NCBI GenBank assembly: GCA_026018925.1
Contig: JAKSZU010000006.1
Location: 131,481,592-131,545,591, forward strand
Reading direction: 5' to 3'
DNA length: 64,000 nucleotides
DNA from: Tupaia tana
Lineage: Eukaryota; Chordata; Mammalia; Scandentia; Tupaiidae
Positions 31,905 to 42,954 of the stretch are shown in pieces. Below the pieces are notes generated by a model that was not told the origin of the DNA, made no database searches, and worked only from the letters and a program-made list of their open reading frames with translations. A program made the translations under genes and the position numbers. The first letter of the stretch is position 1. Every line of letters begins with the position of its first letter.

Positions 31905-32285
31905 TGTGTGTGTATGTTTTGTTTTCTATAGGGTGTGTGTCCTTTCCAGAGAAAGAGAGGTGGAAATGAGAAATCACCTCCCAGTGTGGATGGCCACACC
32001 ATAGTCTTTTCTCTTTCATTTTCCTTTTGGGATTTGGGACACTCACACATATGTGCCAAATGATTTTCAAGCCACTAGGTTAGGAGCTCGAACCATGCAG
32101 TGTGCCATGTGGGATCCAATGCCTTAACCTCCACACCACCTGGTGGCCCATTCTTGACCTCCATCATTCATGAACCAATTTCTGTAATAAATCTTCTTTT
32201 ATATATCTATCTATATCTATGTCTTTATATCTATAGTCTTACTATTATAGTTCTGTTTCTTTGGGGAACCCTTACTAATACATTG
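31361..32285 (+). mobile_element. ERVL-type LTR (MLT2-like), plus strand, split by a SINE
   Basis: Starts GATGGTTAATTTTAGCTGTCAACTTGACTAGG and runs through AGCTGGTAAAACACACCCAG, TTTGAGCTGGAACATCCATCTTGTCC, TGGCTCCCTGGGTTCACCAGCTTGCAC, then after the SINE CAATTTCTGTAATAAATCTTC and TTCTGTTTCTTTGGGGAACCCTTACTAATACA. AATAAATC is the likely polyadenylation signal. No ERVL coding sequence adjoins. Confidence 0.75.
31851..32150 (-). mobile_element. Long tRNA-SINE with very long T/GT tract, minus strand
   Basis: A T-run of about 45 passes directly into (TG)n at 31891-31913, then TTTTCTATAGGGTGTGTGTCC and the head end CACACCACCTGGTGGCCC. CCTCCATTATTTC before and CCTCCATCATTC after are the diverged target-site duplication within the LTR. 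Confidence 0.9.
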
Positions 32286-32289
32286 GCAA

Positions 32290-33205
32290 AACACAAAATC
32301 TTGTAATGCTATTTTTTTCTACATTTAATACTAAAAAGCGTTTTACTAAAATGTACGTTTTCTTATCCTTAGATTTATCTGTATATTTCCCTCCTACACC
32401 CTCAGCCTGCTCCCACCATATCTCCTATCACTGTCTCTCTATCACTGTCAGTACAGGTTCAAAGTCAACTCTATAATTAGTTTAGAACTTTCTCCTTATG
32501 TCTCGATTTAGTGATGTGTCATCAGAAGCTCAGAATATATTGCATTCTGGGGTTAGGCACATTTAAATGCTATAGTTCATCTCCATAAATTCATGCTACA
32601 TTTGATCTTCTGACTGTTAGCTTTCTCCACTGTCCAACCCTCCCAGCAATTCTGTCTGAGGGCACCTAACAGTAAGCGATCACTATGACAAGAAGAGAAG
32701 TAATTAATTAGATTGATGTTCAAAGAGTCCCCCTCAAGTTGTCAATACCCATATTTATATCATAGAGCTGTAATTCTGATAGAATTATTTGCTTTTTATG
32801 AAAATCTGATGAGACAATTTTCAGATTTTCTAACATGAATCAAGAATTGGAAAAACATACAGATACATAGTCCTGTTAACTTTTCTCCATTTTAAGTAAT
32901 TTTTACACTTTTGATTTGAATTAGGAAAGAAGATTAACTAAATATAGTAAGAATGGAATTTTAAACACACTCCCAGTCTAGTTTTGAAAAGTCAAGTCAT
33001 TCTGATAAACTTGCACTCATTAAAATGGTTTAGTAATAGAGGCTACTTAAGCAGTTTTGATTTTTTTGTGAGTGATAGGAAAGTAAAAAGAGAATTGTGA
33101 AAATATTTTTCTTAATATCTGTAAAAAGTTTTTCAGTAATTTGAAATCCTTCTGAGTGTTATAGAATGCAGTATGTATGAAGGTTTAATATAAATAAAGT
33201 GATAC
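32290..33205. other. No gene recognised; unique sequence
   Basis: AT-rich sequence without recognisable content. Confidence 0.5.
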
Positions 33206-33211
33206 ACATAT

Positions 33212-33340
33212 ATGAGTGGTGTTCAAATAGTACCTGGAAAATACAAATTATGAAAAAAATCTATGTATGGATTTAAATTTGGGGGCATACCAAAGTAAAC
33301 TTGTACTTTAATTTTCTCACAAAATTTTCGAGGTCCTTTC
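33212..33340. mobile_element. About 129-bp hairpin MITE (second family), reversed copy
   Basis: GAGTGGTGTTCAAATAGTACCTGGAAAATAC at one end and CTCACAAAATTTTCGAGGTCCTTTC at the other, with ATCTATGTATGGATTTAAATTT inside. Compared with 28603-28730 the orientation is inverted and the divergence high. Confidence 0.45.
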
Positions 33341-33344
33341 ACAT

Positions 33345-34455
33345 ATGTACAAATTGTAATATAAGGGAGAATGAACTCAAAATGGTTTCTAATGCTAAGT
33401 ACAAGGAAAGGGGGTATTGAAACTGATAGTAGATGTTGTTTGGGCATTACCCAAGGAACACTAAGTCTACACTATATTTCTATATATCCAGACATACTAG
33501 AAGTTGACATTTAGAGTGCTGCATGAAATTAAAAGTTTAGATGTCTATAAAACATGGCAATGCTTTTTTTTGGGTGGACCCATTTTGGTAGTCACAGGAA
33601 ATTGTCTGAAATAACAAGGCAAAATGATAAGTATTTTTCAGCATTATTATTTTCTGTTCATAAATCCTGGTCATTTTACTTGAAGCCTATATTATAAAAT
33701 TTTCATCTCTCATTTACGTCACTGAAAAAGACATAATGCTACTAAAAGTTTTAGTGTAAAGACTTCCCCTGATCCTTTATATTGTGTGAAAGAAGTTAAT
33801 CAATTAAGAAAGCCATCATGAAGAATCATAAGTGCTACAACTGATGATGCCAGTACTATCATTGGCTTTCTTGTTTGTATTATTACTCCCCAAGGCTGGA
33901 GTATTACTAACACCACAGGGCAGCAGACAGAGAGAGCCACTCACTGGCCTTTGTTTAAAGGAACCTCCAATAGAGTAGTGTCCCTTACCGATAGTCCATG
34001 CAATCTAAATCAATGCACAGATTCAATCTACAATCATTTCAGTTATGTTCATAGCATACTAGTTCAGTCTTTTAGAAGTACAATATGCATGAAATAATGT
34101 CCACTAGTATCCAGGCAAAGTCACACTGTGGAAGCTGGTAAATGTTCATTTCAGAATAGACAAAATTTCAGTTTCTGTTGGCCCCCATTCCTGGAGTTAA
34201 GACTTCTTGATATTCTTTGGGAGTATTTTTCAGGTGTAGGACTTTATTGAAAGCAAACCTGAAGGAACCTCTAAGTAGCTCCTATGGAATATCTGCTCTG
34301 AATTTATGCCCAGATTCTGGAGGAGTTGCACTTGAAAGCATACATGTCAAGAAACTGCACTTGTTAAAGGACAGTGATGGGAACAGAGACAGTATAGGAT
34401 AATTGCCAGTAAGTCATCGTATCTAGAATAAACAAAGTAGAGATTTCTTATTCCA
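33345..34455. other. No gene recognised; unique sequence
   Basis: No exon or repeat signature seen. Confidence 0.5.
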
Positions 34456-34459
34456 TTAT

Positions 34460-34570
34460 GACCTATAATGTAATTCAATAAACATTAAATGCTTGCTATG
34501 TGAAAGGCTCAGGAATCAGGAGTTAGGTTTATGAAATAAAAGATCATAAAAATTCTGTCATGAAAGTCAT
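34460..34570 (-). repeat. LINE-2 3' end, minus strand
   Basis: TCAATAAACATTAAATGCTTGCTATGTGAAAGGCTCAGG corresponds to the complement of the L2 3' terminus. Confidence 0.65.
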
Positions 34571-34744
34571 GAGCCAACAGCTCTATACTCTACTTGTTCC
34601 TGTTGATCAGCCTTGTTCCCATCGACTCGGTGCCAGAGTTTGACTAACAGCTTTAAGCCATAAGTTTACTGCAGATATTCACTTATTCATCTAGTCAATT
34701 GGACAACACATTTGTTGAGCATTTTGTAGGCACAGTATTGGTCA

Positions 34745-35600
34745 GTGCTCTTCAGAGAAACAGATCAAATAGGATAAATACATACTGAACAGGGATTTGG
34801 GCCAGCAGGTAGCATGGAGGTTAAGGTGGCTGGATCCCACATGGTCAACTGAGTGGTTACAGTCCTGGATCCAGTGGCTTGAAAATCATGCTGGGCACTT
34901 ACGTGTACATGCCCAAAATCCCAAAAGGAGAATGGAGGAGATGGGATTGGGATTGCTGCTTGGCCATCCTCCTGGGAGATCATTTCTTCCCCACCCCTAC
35001 CCTTACCCCCATCTTTATCTGGCAAGTGCACACACCCTATAGCAAAGTACAAATGTAAATAAATAAATAATAAATTATTAAAAAGAAGGATTTAATACAG
35101 GAATTATCTGACATGATCTAAAAACAGAGAAATCCCACAGTGGGCCATCTGCAAACAGGAGAGATAGATGGAAGCTTCAGAACCATGGGAGTCAGGGTTA
35201 CTGCTCCCAATTTGGGGCTGAAGACCTGAAAATCCTCGAGAAACCATGGGTACAAATTCAGAGTCCAGACATTAAAGAACTTGGAGTCTGTCTGACTGAA
35301 GGGGAATGGAAGTCAAGTGTTAGAAGGACCAAACAAGCCCAAGGGCCAAACCATAAAACAGAACCAGAGTGGGAAGATGAGCAGGGGGTCAGAAGAAGAA
35401 CATCTTTCACACTCTTAGAGGAAAGGCAAAGAGAAAACAATTCCTCACTTCCTTTCTTTGTCCTTCCTGGTCCCCCAGACAATTTGATGACACCTACCCA
35501 CTTTGAAGGTGGATCTTCCTATCTCAGTACACTGACTCACTTACCAATTTTGTCTGGAAAGATTTCTTAGAAACACCCAGGAAATGCTTCAGCAGCCATG
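34745..35600 (-). mobile_element. ERVL-type LTR (MLT2-like), minus strand, split by a SINE
   Basis: GCTCTTCAGAGAAACAGATCAAATAGGATAAATAC, then after the SINE CCCACAGTGGGCCATCTGCAAACAGGAGA, and finally ACACCTACCCACTTTGAAGGTGGATCTTCC and TTTCTTAGAAACACCCAGG. These are the complements of the plus-strand LTR words at 31.4-32.3 kb in the correct reverse order. Confidence 0.65.
34798..35083 (+). mobile_element. Long tRNA-SINE, plus strand
   Basis: GGGCCAGCAGGTAGCATGGAGG to an AAATAAATAAATAATAAATTATT tail, bracketed by GGATTT on both sides. It interrupts the minus-strand LTR. Confidence 0.9.
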
Positions 35601-35603
35601 CAG

Positions 35604-35780
35604 GCATCCCCCCAGGGAGATGGTCACAACACAATCCCTTCTCCTACATTCTCCTCTTGGGATTTTGGGCGTTAACGCACACACACCCAGCATGAATTTT
35701 AAGCCACCAGGTCTGGGACTTGAACCATGGTCAACTATGTAGGAATCTAGCGATGTAACCATTACACTATCTGCTGGCCC
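35604..35780 (-). mobile_element. 3'-truncated long tRNA-SINE, minus strand
   Basis: Begins at the CATCCCCCCAGGGAGATGG word, so the A-tail and GAGA part are missing; the head ends ACACTATCTGCTGGCCCC. The missing tail suggests later deletion rather than a truncated insertion. Confidence 0.85.
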
Positions 35781-35784
35781 CTAT

Positions 35785-36150
35785 ACCACTCTGACTTCTT
35801 CTTTATTGATTCTATCTGTTATAGAATTCTTGACTAGGTTAGTTAATTAGTTTATTCTGCCTTCTGTTTGTGGCTCCTGCCTCTAACTCTTGGCCTTAGA
35901 CCCTGGATCTGGATTTACCTCCTTTCTTGCTGATCTTTGCCCTAAGATTTGCATGTGGGTTCTTGAGTGTATCTCTGATCCATAGAAGGATATTGGTATT
36001 GGGTTTCAGCCATTGTACTCAGACAATTTATAGGGGTTATGCTAGTATGAGTGTGCTTTAACATAGTGCTCCAGATAAGCTCAGCAAATGAGTCTACTTA
36101 GCTCAGGAGTCTATAAGGGGAGAGGGCAGTTGTGTTCTAGGTTGGCAAGT
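35785..36150. other. No gene recognised
   Basis: No recognisable feature. Confidence 0.45.
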
Positions 36151-36170
36151 TATCTGAATGACTTTTTTTT

Positions 36171-36440
36171 TTTTTTTTTTTTTTTTTGAGAGGTTTTTCG
36201 CCATAGGGCGCGTGCGCTCGCCAGACAGACAGAGAGAGACAGAGAGACAGAAAGCGAGAAATCACCCCCCAGGGGGGATGGTCACGCCGCAATCCCTTCT
36301 CCTCCATTCTCCTCTCGGGATCTTGGGCACGCACGCACACGCGCCTGGCGTGAGTTGTAAGCCACCGGGTCCGAGACGCGAACCGCGGTCGACTACGTGG
36401 GAGTCCAGCGACATAGCCATTACGCTAACTGCTGGTTCCC
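36171..36440 (-). mobile_element. Very young long tRNA-SINE, GGGAACC subfamily, minus strand
   Basis: Poly(T), full body, head end TAACTGCTGGTTCCC, with duplication TGAATGACTTTTTTTT before and TGAATGACTTTTTTTT after (36155- and 36441-). It differs at only about seven positions from the copy nested in the L1 at 47.6 kb, and both share GTTGTAAGC and GAGACGCGAACC on plus. Confidence 0.97.
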
Positions 36441-36454
36441 TGAATGACTTTTTT

Positions 36455-38620
36455 TTAAATTTTGTTTTGTGTTGTTTTGTTTTTGCTGAGCCTTCTCACA
36501 TGTCTTGAGCCTAGGCTTGGACAACGGGGCAGAGTCAGCCCTATAGACATTCTCTCACCTTTCAGTCAATGAACTGGTGTTTATTTTTAAGGTGGAAGCT
36601 GAGTTCAAGACAAGACAGAAAGCACACAAGACCATTCAAAGACTAGGCTATGAACTTGAACAGTGTCAGTTTCATTGACCTTTATTGACCAAAATAAATC
36701 ACAAGGGTAACTCAGATTCAAAAGGTGAAGAAACAGACTATGGTGCCTCATGATGGGAGTAATTGCAAAGGAGTCAAACAATTACAAGGAATCTGGAAAT
36801 TCAGAGTAATTTTTACAATCTTTCATGATGAATTGGTTTTCAAGCCCTAGAAGATTGTAATTCTCTTAGTCTTGGGCTTGAACTAGTATAGAAAGGGGGA
36901 TGTGGGCCTGAAGCATGGCAGAAAGAGGGTGGCCAGCAGGGCAATTTTCCTATGTCTCTGTAGAGCAGCCTTGAGAGCTCTGAGCATTGCCACAGGCAGG
37001 GATCTTGGGTGAACAGAAGAGGTGAATTAGGAATTGAAGCATATATACAGTTCAAGGCCTTCTCCTTCCGTATGTTTAGCTGAACCATCCAGATTGCTCC
37101 AGCTTTCATCTTAGTTTTCAAAGACAAGAGAAGATTATAAGGAATATTCTGAGTGGCCTTTCTCCGAGAGCCCTTTGGGAACCCCCACCCTTAGAATAAT
37201 AGATGCAATCAGGAAAAAATACTGTTCTCTGAAAGTGGTTTTTCATCACAGATCTCTAAGGTGAACACCTATTTCTAGGCTCTTAGAAAGCTATGTAGGA
37301 CATGATGGTGGTGATGGGTCATGTTCGATACAGGCTATTTCATAAATTGAATGTGCAATTGCTTCTTGTTTACTAAGCACACCTATTTGATTTGTCTTTG
37401 GAAATAAAATTTTCTTTTATTCTGCCTTTTTGTTCTTTTGATTACTTGTAGTCGGTGACATGAAACCGTAGTGAGCCAAACAATATTTCTACTTTTTCTA
37501 GTATTTTTTGAAGAGATATGATTCATTTCCAGGAAAGTATTAACATAGAAAGGGTTTACTGAGAAGCAAAGTATATTTGCTCGGATCCTTGAAGTATTAT
37601 TGTTGCATAATGTACACTTGTACCACGTAATTTTTTGGATAAATAACTTGGCTTAGCAGTATTCTTTGGGGTCAGCTTACAGGGCCTACTGTATTTATTC
37701 AAGTCACTCTTCTTAAGTACAGTTCATTTCTGTTGCTTTGTAGTTTATATCTAAATACTTTAGCATTTGGTTAGTGTTTTATTTCCTTGTAAGAATGCAT
37801 TAAGTACAAAGAAAAATCCCCTCCCTCCTCATCAAAAAATACATTAGATTATCTCTCTGTAAACAAGATGTATAGCATGATGGCATCTCTGAGTGAGCAG
37901 AGACCATTGTAACTACCTCACAGTTATAGTGACACAAAGAAGTGACAATTCATTTTCAACTTTATGTCTTCCCCTCAATGCTGTATAATCCTCAAAACAC
38001 CTGTGACTTTTATTCAACTTCTTTGACTAATAATTGCATGCCTGACTTCAGGTGTTATTTGACAAACTAACTTCTGACCATGAATTGGCAAGAGGCCTTT
38101 TTCACTTTCGTGGCTCTTCTTCCCACCTTCAACACAGCACTGCCACCAGGTGGGAGAAGGAAGGTGAAGCCTAGAGAAAGATAGTACCTTATGGGACCCC
38201 CACAGAATTTGCATATTTCTAGCTGAGGGAAGCTAAAGATGAAAGATGCAAAGGCTTGAAAGTGAATGACATAGTCTAAGGGAAAGCAAGCAGTTCTGTT
38301 GGAAATAAACCAGCATAGGTAGGTTGGGTCTAGGCTCATTCTTCAGAAAGGAGCAGCCTTTGAAGATTTGTTTAAAGCAGAGTTTCAATATCCAGTGGTA
38401 TTGAAGAAGAAAAGTTAAGCGCATTAAAAATGGTAAGAATAGTTAAAAACGTGTTGCAATAGACTGGATAATATAGGAGTAACGCAGTTGCAAGGGGGCA
38501 TTTTGTTATCTTTTGTTTCTCTTATGAGACATGATAAAGTGTATTGAGAAAATTGACTGTAAAGGGTAAAAAGAGGGGAAGAATTATATAGTAACTATAG
38601 AGATTCTAACTAGGATGTGA
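36455..38620. other. No gene recognised; unique sequence
   Basis: Several frames of 60-95 codons occur on the minus strand, none with a recognisable domain or a conserved-looking context. Confidence 0.5.
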
Positions 38621-38626
38621 TAATAC

Positions 38627-38749
38627 AAGGGACTTCAAAAATGTTGTGGAAAATGAAATTGAAGTATGAGTTTATTTAGGTTCAGAATCTTTGAAATTCA
38701 TGCATTATATTTTCATAATACTCATGACCCATGAATTTCGGGAGACCTC
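38627..38749. mobile_element. About 123-bp hairpin MITE (second family)
   Basis: AAGGGACTTCAAAAATGTTGTGGAAAAT at the left and CCCATGAATTTCGGGAGACCTC at the right are degenerate inverse repeats. Internal AAGTATGAGTTTATTTAGGTTC matches 28603-28730. Confidence 0.55.
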
Positions 38750-38756
38750 AAGTATT

Positions 38757-38818
38757 GATTTATGTTTGTTTTGTTTTAATTTGCCAGAAGGTCATGTCCT
38801 TGCCAGAGAGAGAGATAC

Positions 38819-38855
<37 letters not shown>

Positions 38856-39038
38856 AGAAAGTACTCTCTAGCGAGTACATCCATGCCACAATCTGTTCTC
38901 CATTTCTCTTTTCAGGATTTTGGGCACATATGCACACTTGTCTAGTGTGCCTCTCAAAGCACCAGAGCTGGGGCTGGAACCACACAGTTGGCCATGTGGG
39001 ATACAGCCACCTCAGCCACCATGCCACCAGCTGGCCCC
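38757..39038 (-). mobile_element. Long tRNA-SINE, minus strand, with target-site duplication
   Basis: TTTAATTTGCCAGAAGGTCATGTCC, a long (GA)n run at 38829-38851, and the head end ATGCCACCAGCTGGCCCC. The duplication CAAGTATT lies at 38749-38756 and 39039-39046. Confidence 0.93.
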
Positions 39039-39049
39039 CAAGTATTATT

Positions 39050-39365
39050 AATAGAGCTCCCAGAAATAGGAAAAGAAACGTGTTCAGGTAGAAAATGAAT
39101 TGATTTTAGATATGCTAAACGTGAAGTGAGAAATCAAAGTTGAGATGCTTGAAAGTTAGAAGTTGTACCCTGAGTTCAGGAGAGAATTTGTGAATGAGAG
39201 CTACTGACTTGAGGAGTCATTGGCAAGATGAGATTAGCTAAAGCCATTAAATGAGAGAGAGAGGTCAGAAAGGAGCTGTGTGCTGAGAAAATAAGCATGA
39301 TAGGGATGGAAGCAAACTCCAGAAGGAATGGGGCAAAGAAAAGAGGAGAAGCCAAAACAAAAGCT
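39050..39365 (+). repeat. Possible ancient interspersed repeat, class not named
   Basis: GATATGCTAAACGTGAAGTGAG, GAGTTCAGGAGAGAATTTG and GGAGTCATTGGCAAGATGAG resemble later parts of the same common repeat suspected at 28740-29480. Strongly diverged; identity tentative. Confidence 0.35.
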
Positions 39366-39381
39366 CTTAAGGACAGTTTCT

Positions 39382-39663
39382 TTCTTTCTTTCTTTCTTTT
39401 TTTTTTTTTTTTTTTCTCTTTTGGAGAGGTTTTCGCTATAGGGCGCATGCGTAAGCTGGAAAGACAGAGAAACAGAAAGCGAGAGATCACCCCCTCAGGA
39501 GGGATGGCCACGCCACAATCCCTTCTCCTCCATTCTCCTCTGGGATCTTGGGTACGCACACACACGTGCCCGGCATGAGTTTAAGCCAGCGGGTCCAGGA
39601 CTTGAACTGCAGTTGACTACGTGGGAGTCCAGCAACATAGCCATTACGCTAACTGCTGGTCCC
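39382..39663 (-). mobile_element. Young long tRNA-SINE, minus strand, perfect 15-bp duplication
   Basis: (TTTC)n and poly(T) tail complement, TTTTCGCTATAGGGCGCATGCG, head end TAACTGCTGGTCCC. The duplication TTAAGGACAGTTTCT at 39367-39381 and 39664-39678 is perfect. Confidence 0.97.
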
Positions 39664-39679
39664 TTAAGGACAGTTTCTG

Positions 39680-39961
39680 ATAGAGACTTATTTGGAAATT
39701 GTTTCTTTGATGTATCTAATCCATTTACAAGTACTGGAAGTACCACTTACAGAATAAGAATCCAAATTCTTATTCATATATATTTCCTTGCATGCACAGA
39801 AGGATAGAAGTTAGGGATGAAAAAAACCAACATTGATAATCCAGCTATTTGAAAGAGAGAAGTTATTTATTTTGTGGGCAAACTAATTTTATCTGGCTGA
39901 AACCCTAATCAAGCTAGTTTCTAGACTCAGAGGTATACTTTTTTGTGTTACTGTCTTCATG

Positions 39962-39992
<31 letters not shown>

Positions 39993-40050
39993 CTTAAGTC
40001 ATACATTAGTCCCAATCAACTTTTACACTTATCAGTTTTTAAAATTATAC
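39680..40050. other. No gene; contains poly(T) tract of about 30
   Basis: The T-run at 39962-39991 has no SINE body attached. The rest is unique. Confidence 0.5.
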
Positions 40051-40064
40051 AAATGTTTATTTAA

Positions 40065-40309
40065 GGGGTCCAGCAGGTGTAATGGTTAAGTCGCTGGACT
40101 CCCATGTAGTCAACTACAATTCAAATCCCAGACCTGGCAACTTAAAACTCATGCTGGGCGCATGTGTGCGTGCATGTCCAAAGTCCTCAGAAGAGAATGG
40201 AGAAGGGATTGTGGCATGGTCTCACCCCAGGGAGGGTGATTTCTCACTGTCTGTTTCTCTGTCTCTTCGAAAAGCACATGTGCCCTATAGCAAAAATCTC
40301 CCTAAAAAA
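40065..40309 (+). mobile_element. Long tRNA-SINE, plus strand, with target-site duplication
   Basis: Starts GGGGTCCAGCAGGTGTAATGG, a small deletion in the A-box region, and ends ATCTCCCTAAAAAA. The duplication GTTTATTTA lies at 40055-40063 and 40310-40318. Confidence 0.93.
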
Positions 40310-40319
40310 GTTTATTTAA

Positions 40320-41640
40320 AAATCCATATAGTACAGAAGGATATATTGTTTTAAGTAAAACTTTTAGTTCCCCTAACCCAATCATTTAGTCTCACTTCTC
40401 AGGAGCTATTGTTACATTTCTTGCATGCCCTTTCAGAAATTTCTGTTTTTATAATTCTGGTATGTACGTGTGTGTGTGTGTGTGTGTGTGTGTATTTGTA
40501 TGTATATATACACATACTAAAAGTCCTCAAAGATCTATATGATACTTAAATAACCTTAATGCTGGATTCTTTCGCTGGATTCTTTCCAAGTATATGCAAA
40601 CCATATTTTACTTCTCTGATTCTAAATATGAAAGAACTAAAAAGTTTCTTCTCGTGATCTATGGTTGTCAGTGTGACCTCTCTGTAGATCATCTTTGGCA
40701 GAAGCCCAATGCTTCTTTGCTCAAATGTGCTTATTTCTTAATTCCCATCAGCCCCATATTTTAATTTTATTTAATGTCTTTTTTTGTATATCTAAAGCTA
40801 TATGGATGTGCTCTGCTTGTCAGGGACGTCTTGTGCTTCACAGGACAGAAGAAACCCAAAATGGCAATTTGATCTTTTTTTCCTCACCTACAGCTTTCGA
40901 GAAAGGGAAAGGCAGAGCAGAGAGAATTTTTTTCACCAAAGATACGAAATATGGCTCTTATTAAAAAGCAGAAAAATAGACTGATGGCTTAGTTTTAGTT
41001 TTAAGAATCACATTATTTTGGGTCTTCTTCCCCCCCTCCCATTCTTGGGAGATCTTCAAGGAAACTCTTTATGGTGCCTGAGACTCCTGACTCCATCATG
41101 TAGTGATTTTTTTTCCCTTCCTATAGGAAAAGATGCAACTAATACACCTCCTTGGTTTTGTTGTTGTTGTTGTTCTGTTGTGTTTTTAAATACAAGGTGT
41201 GTGGTTGTCACTGCCTTAGTATCTATTCTGGAGACAATAAATGAATCTGCAAATCCCTTTAAAACACAACTGAGTTAAAAGGGGGGGCATTATCAATCAT
41301 ATCTCTCTCTCCCAAAAAAAAAAACCAAAATATTGAAGGTGCACAACACAATGTTATGTTCTCTGTTGAAAATGATGACTATAGTAATATCCTTTATTTG
41401 ACTATCACACCCTCCATGCTCGCTCTGAAAAATCAAATTGTACCGCACAATAATGTTTAATAATTAAATATAAATAGAAATTACTAAATAAAAATGTTAT
41501 GCTCTTTTGTTTGCAATTTTTATGTAGCTTATGAAATAGCTCATCTTTTTACATCTCAAATAAGGCAAAAGGACATTGTATTTGGGTTCTACTATGGAAC
41601 CAAAACTTCTGATCCTGGTAAGAACCAAAATACTAACTTT
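40320..41640. other. No gene; (GT)n microsatellite and small tandem duplication
   Basis: (GT)n at about 40468-40492, GCTGGATTCTTTC twice at 40562-40587, a (GTT)n run at 41159-41175. Frames of 86-90 codons show no domain. Confidence 0.5.
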
Positions 41641-41660
41641 CTTATCTAAAACAGTTACTT

Positions 41661-41911
41661 GTGGGCCAGCCCAAGGTGGGGTGGCTGAGGCAGCTGGATT
41701 TCACATGACTGACTGTTCAGTTCAAGTCCAGGTCCAGGAACATGAGAGACATGCCAGACACATTTATGTGCCTGCCCAAAATTCTGAAAGGAGGGAGAAA
41801 TGGAGGAGAAGGAATTGTGAAGTGACCATTCCCAACAGGGTTTTCTCACCTTTTTCTCTCTCACCAATGACAGTATGTACATGTCCTCTAGAAAAATTGG
41901 ATAAACAAAGC
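41661..41911 (+). mobile_element. Diverged long tRNA-SINE variant, plus strand
   Basis: GTGGGCCAGCCCAAGGTGGGGTGGC head, CCTGCCCAAAATTCTGAAAGG, GAAATGGAGGAGAAGG. The 13-bp duplication AAAACAGTTACTT (41648-41660) / AAAACAGATACTT (41912-41924) fixes both ends. Confidence 0.9.
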
Positions 41912-41924
41912 AAAACAGATACTT

Positions 41925-42655
41925 ATGGCCTGTGGTTATAAACGAGAGTCCTCTTCGATCCAAGGGGTGGGCAGCACCAATATCTATTTAGAAACATTTA
42001 TAAGACTGACTAAAGACTCATCTTTGGGCCAAATGCTTGAAGCATACAGGTAATACATGGTACTAGGGTATAGCATTTGATAGAGATTACTATTAGGAAG
42101 AGCAGAGAGCCAAAGTTAACAACAACAAAAAAAAGTTTCCTTGCAACACATCTTTCAGAATCCCACAAATCTGGTTAATATTCAGATGTGTAGAATAATA
42201 TCTATGTTGAATTCCCTAAAACAGGCAAGGTTTTATTTGTCTTTCTGTCCTCCTCCCTATCTGGCACAATGTCTTACTCTTAGTGCACTCACTAGGTGTT
42301 GGCCAAAGAGAGTTAAATGTTGAACGTGGTGCATTTAAGAAGGATTGCTTTCTTGGTCAACTTAAGATCCATATGGCAATAGATGAGTTGAATCGTCAAT
42401 CTGTCCTCAGCTTTCTTGTGAGTGATGTAGGGTAAATAGTACCTCTCCTTAGAGACATGCATAACATTGGAATAGCTTATGTGAGGTGTTGCTAAATATA
42501 CCTAAGATTCTAATGTCTCTACATAAGTGAAGTATGTCTCTACTTAAGTACTTGCATAGCTTCATATTGTTTCTCAGAACCAAAGTCATTGTTGTTTGTT
42601 TTGAAAATAATTTGAAAATAATAGCAACTAGCCTAAATCATTTCATTTCTTCATA
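41925..42655. other. No gene recognised
   Basis: Unique sequence. Confidence 0.45.
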
Positions 42656-42668
42656 AAAAGTTTATTTG

Positions 42669-42760
42669 TGGCACCAGCAGATGGAATAACGGTTACATTG
42701 CTAGACTCCCACATAGTCAACTGCGGTTCGAGTCTTGGACCTGACGACTGAAAACTCACA

Positions 42761-42797
<37 letters not shown>

Positions 42798-42938
42798 TCT
42801 CTCTAAGATCTTGAGAGGAGAATGGAGAAGAGATTGCAGTGTGCCATCCCCCCTGGCAGGTGACTTCTCACTTTCTATGTCTCTCTGTCTCTTTGGTGAG
42901 CACATGCACCCTTAGCAAAAATAGCTCAAAAAAAAAAA
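42669..42938 (+). mobile_element. Long tRNA-SINE with internal (TG)n, plus strand
   Basis: GGCACCAGCAGATGGAATAACGG head with B box GGTTCGAGTCT. (GT)n at 42763-42797 replaces part of the body. The duplication AAAAAGTTTATTTG / AAAAAGTTTACTTG brackets it. Confidence 0.93.
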
Positions 42939-42954
42939 AAAAGTTTACTTGCTG

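Noticed and set aside
39176-39578. 93-129-codon frames on both strands
   Set aside because: Produced by a SINE and its long T tract; no protein family.
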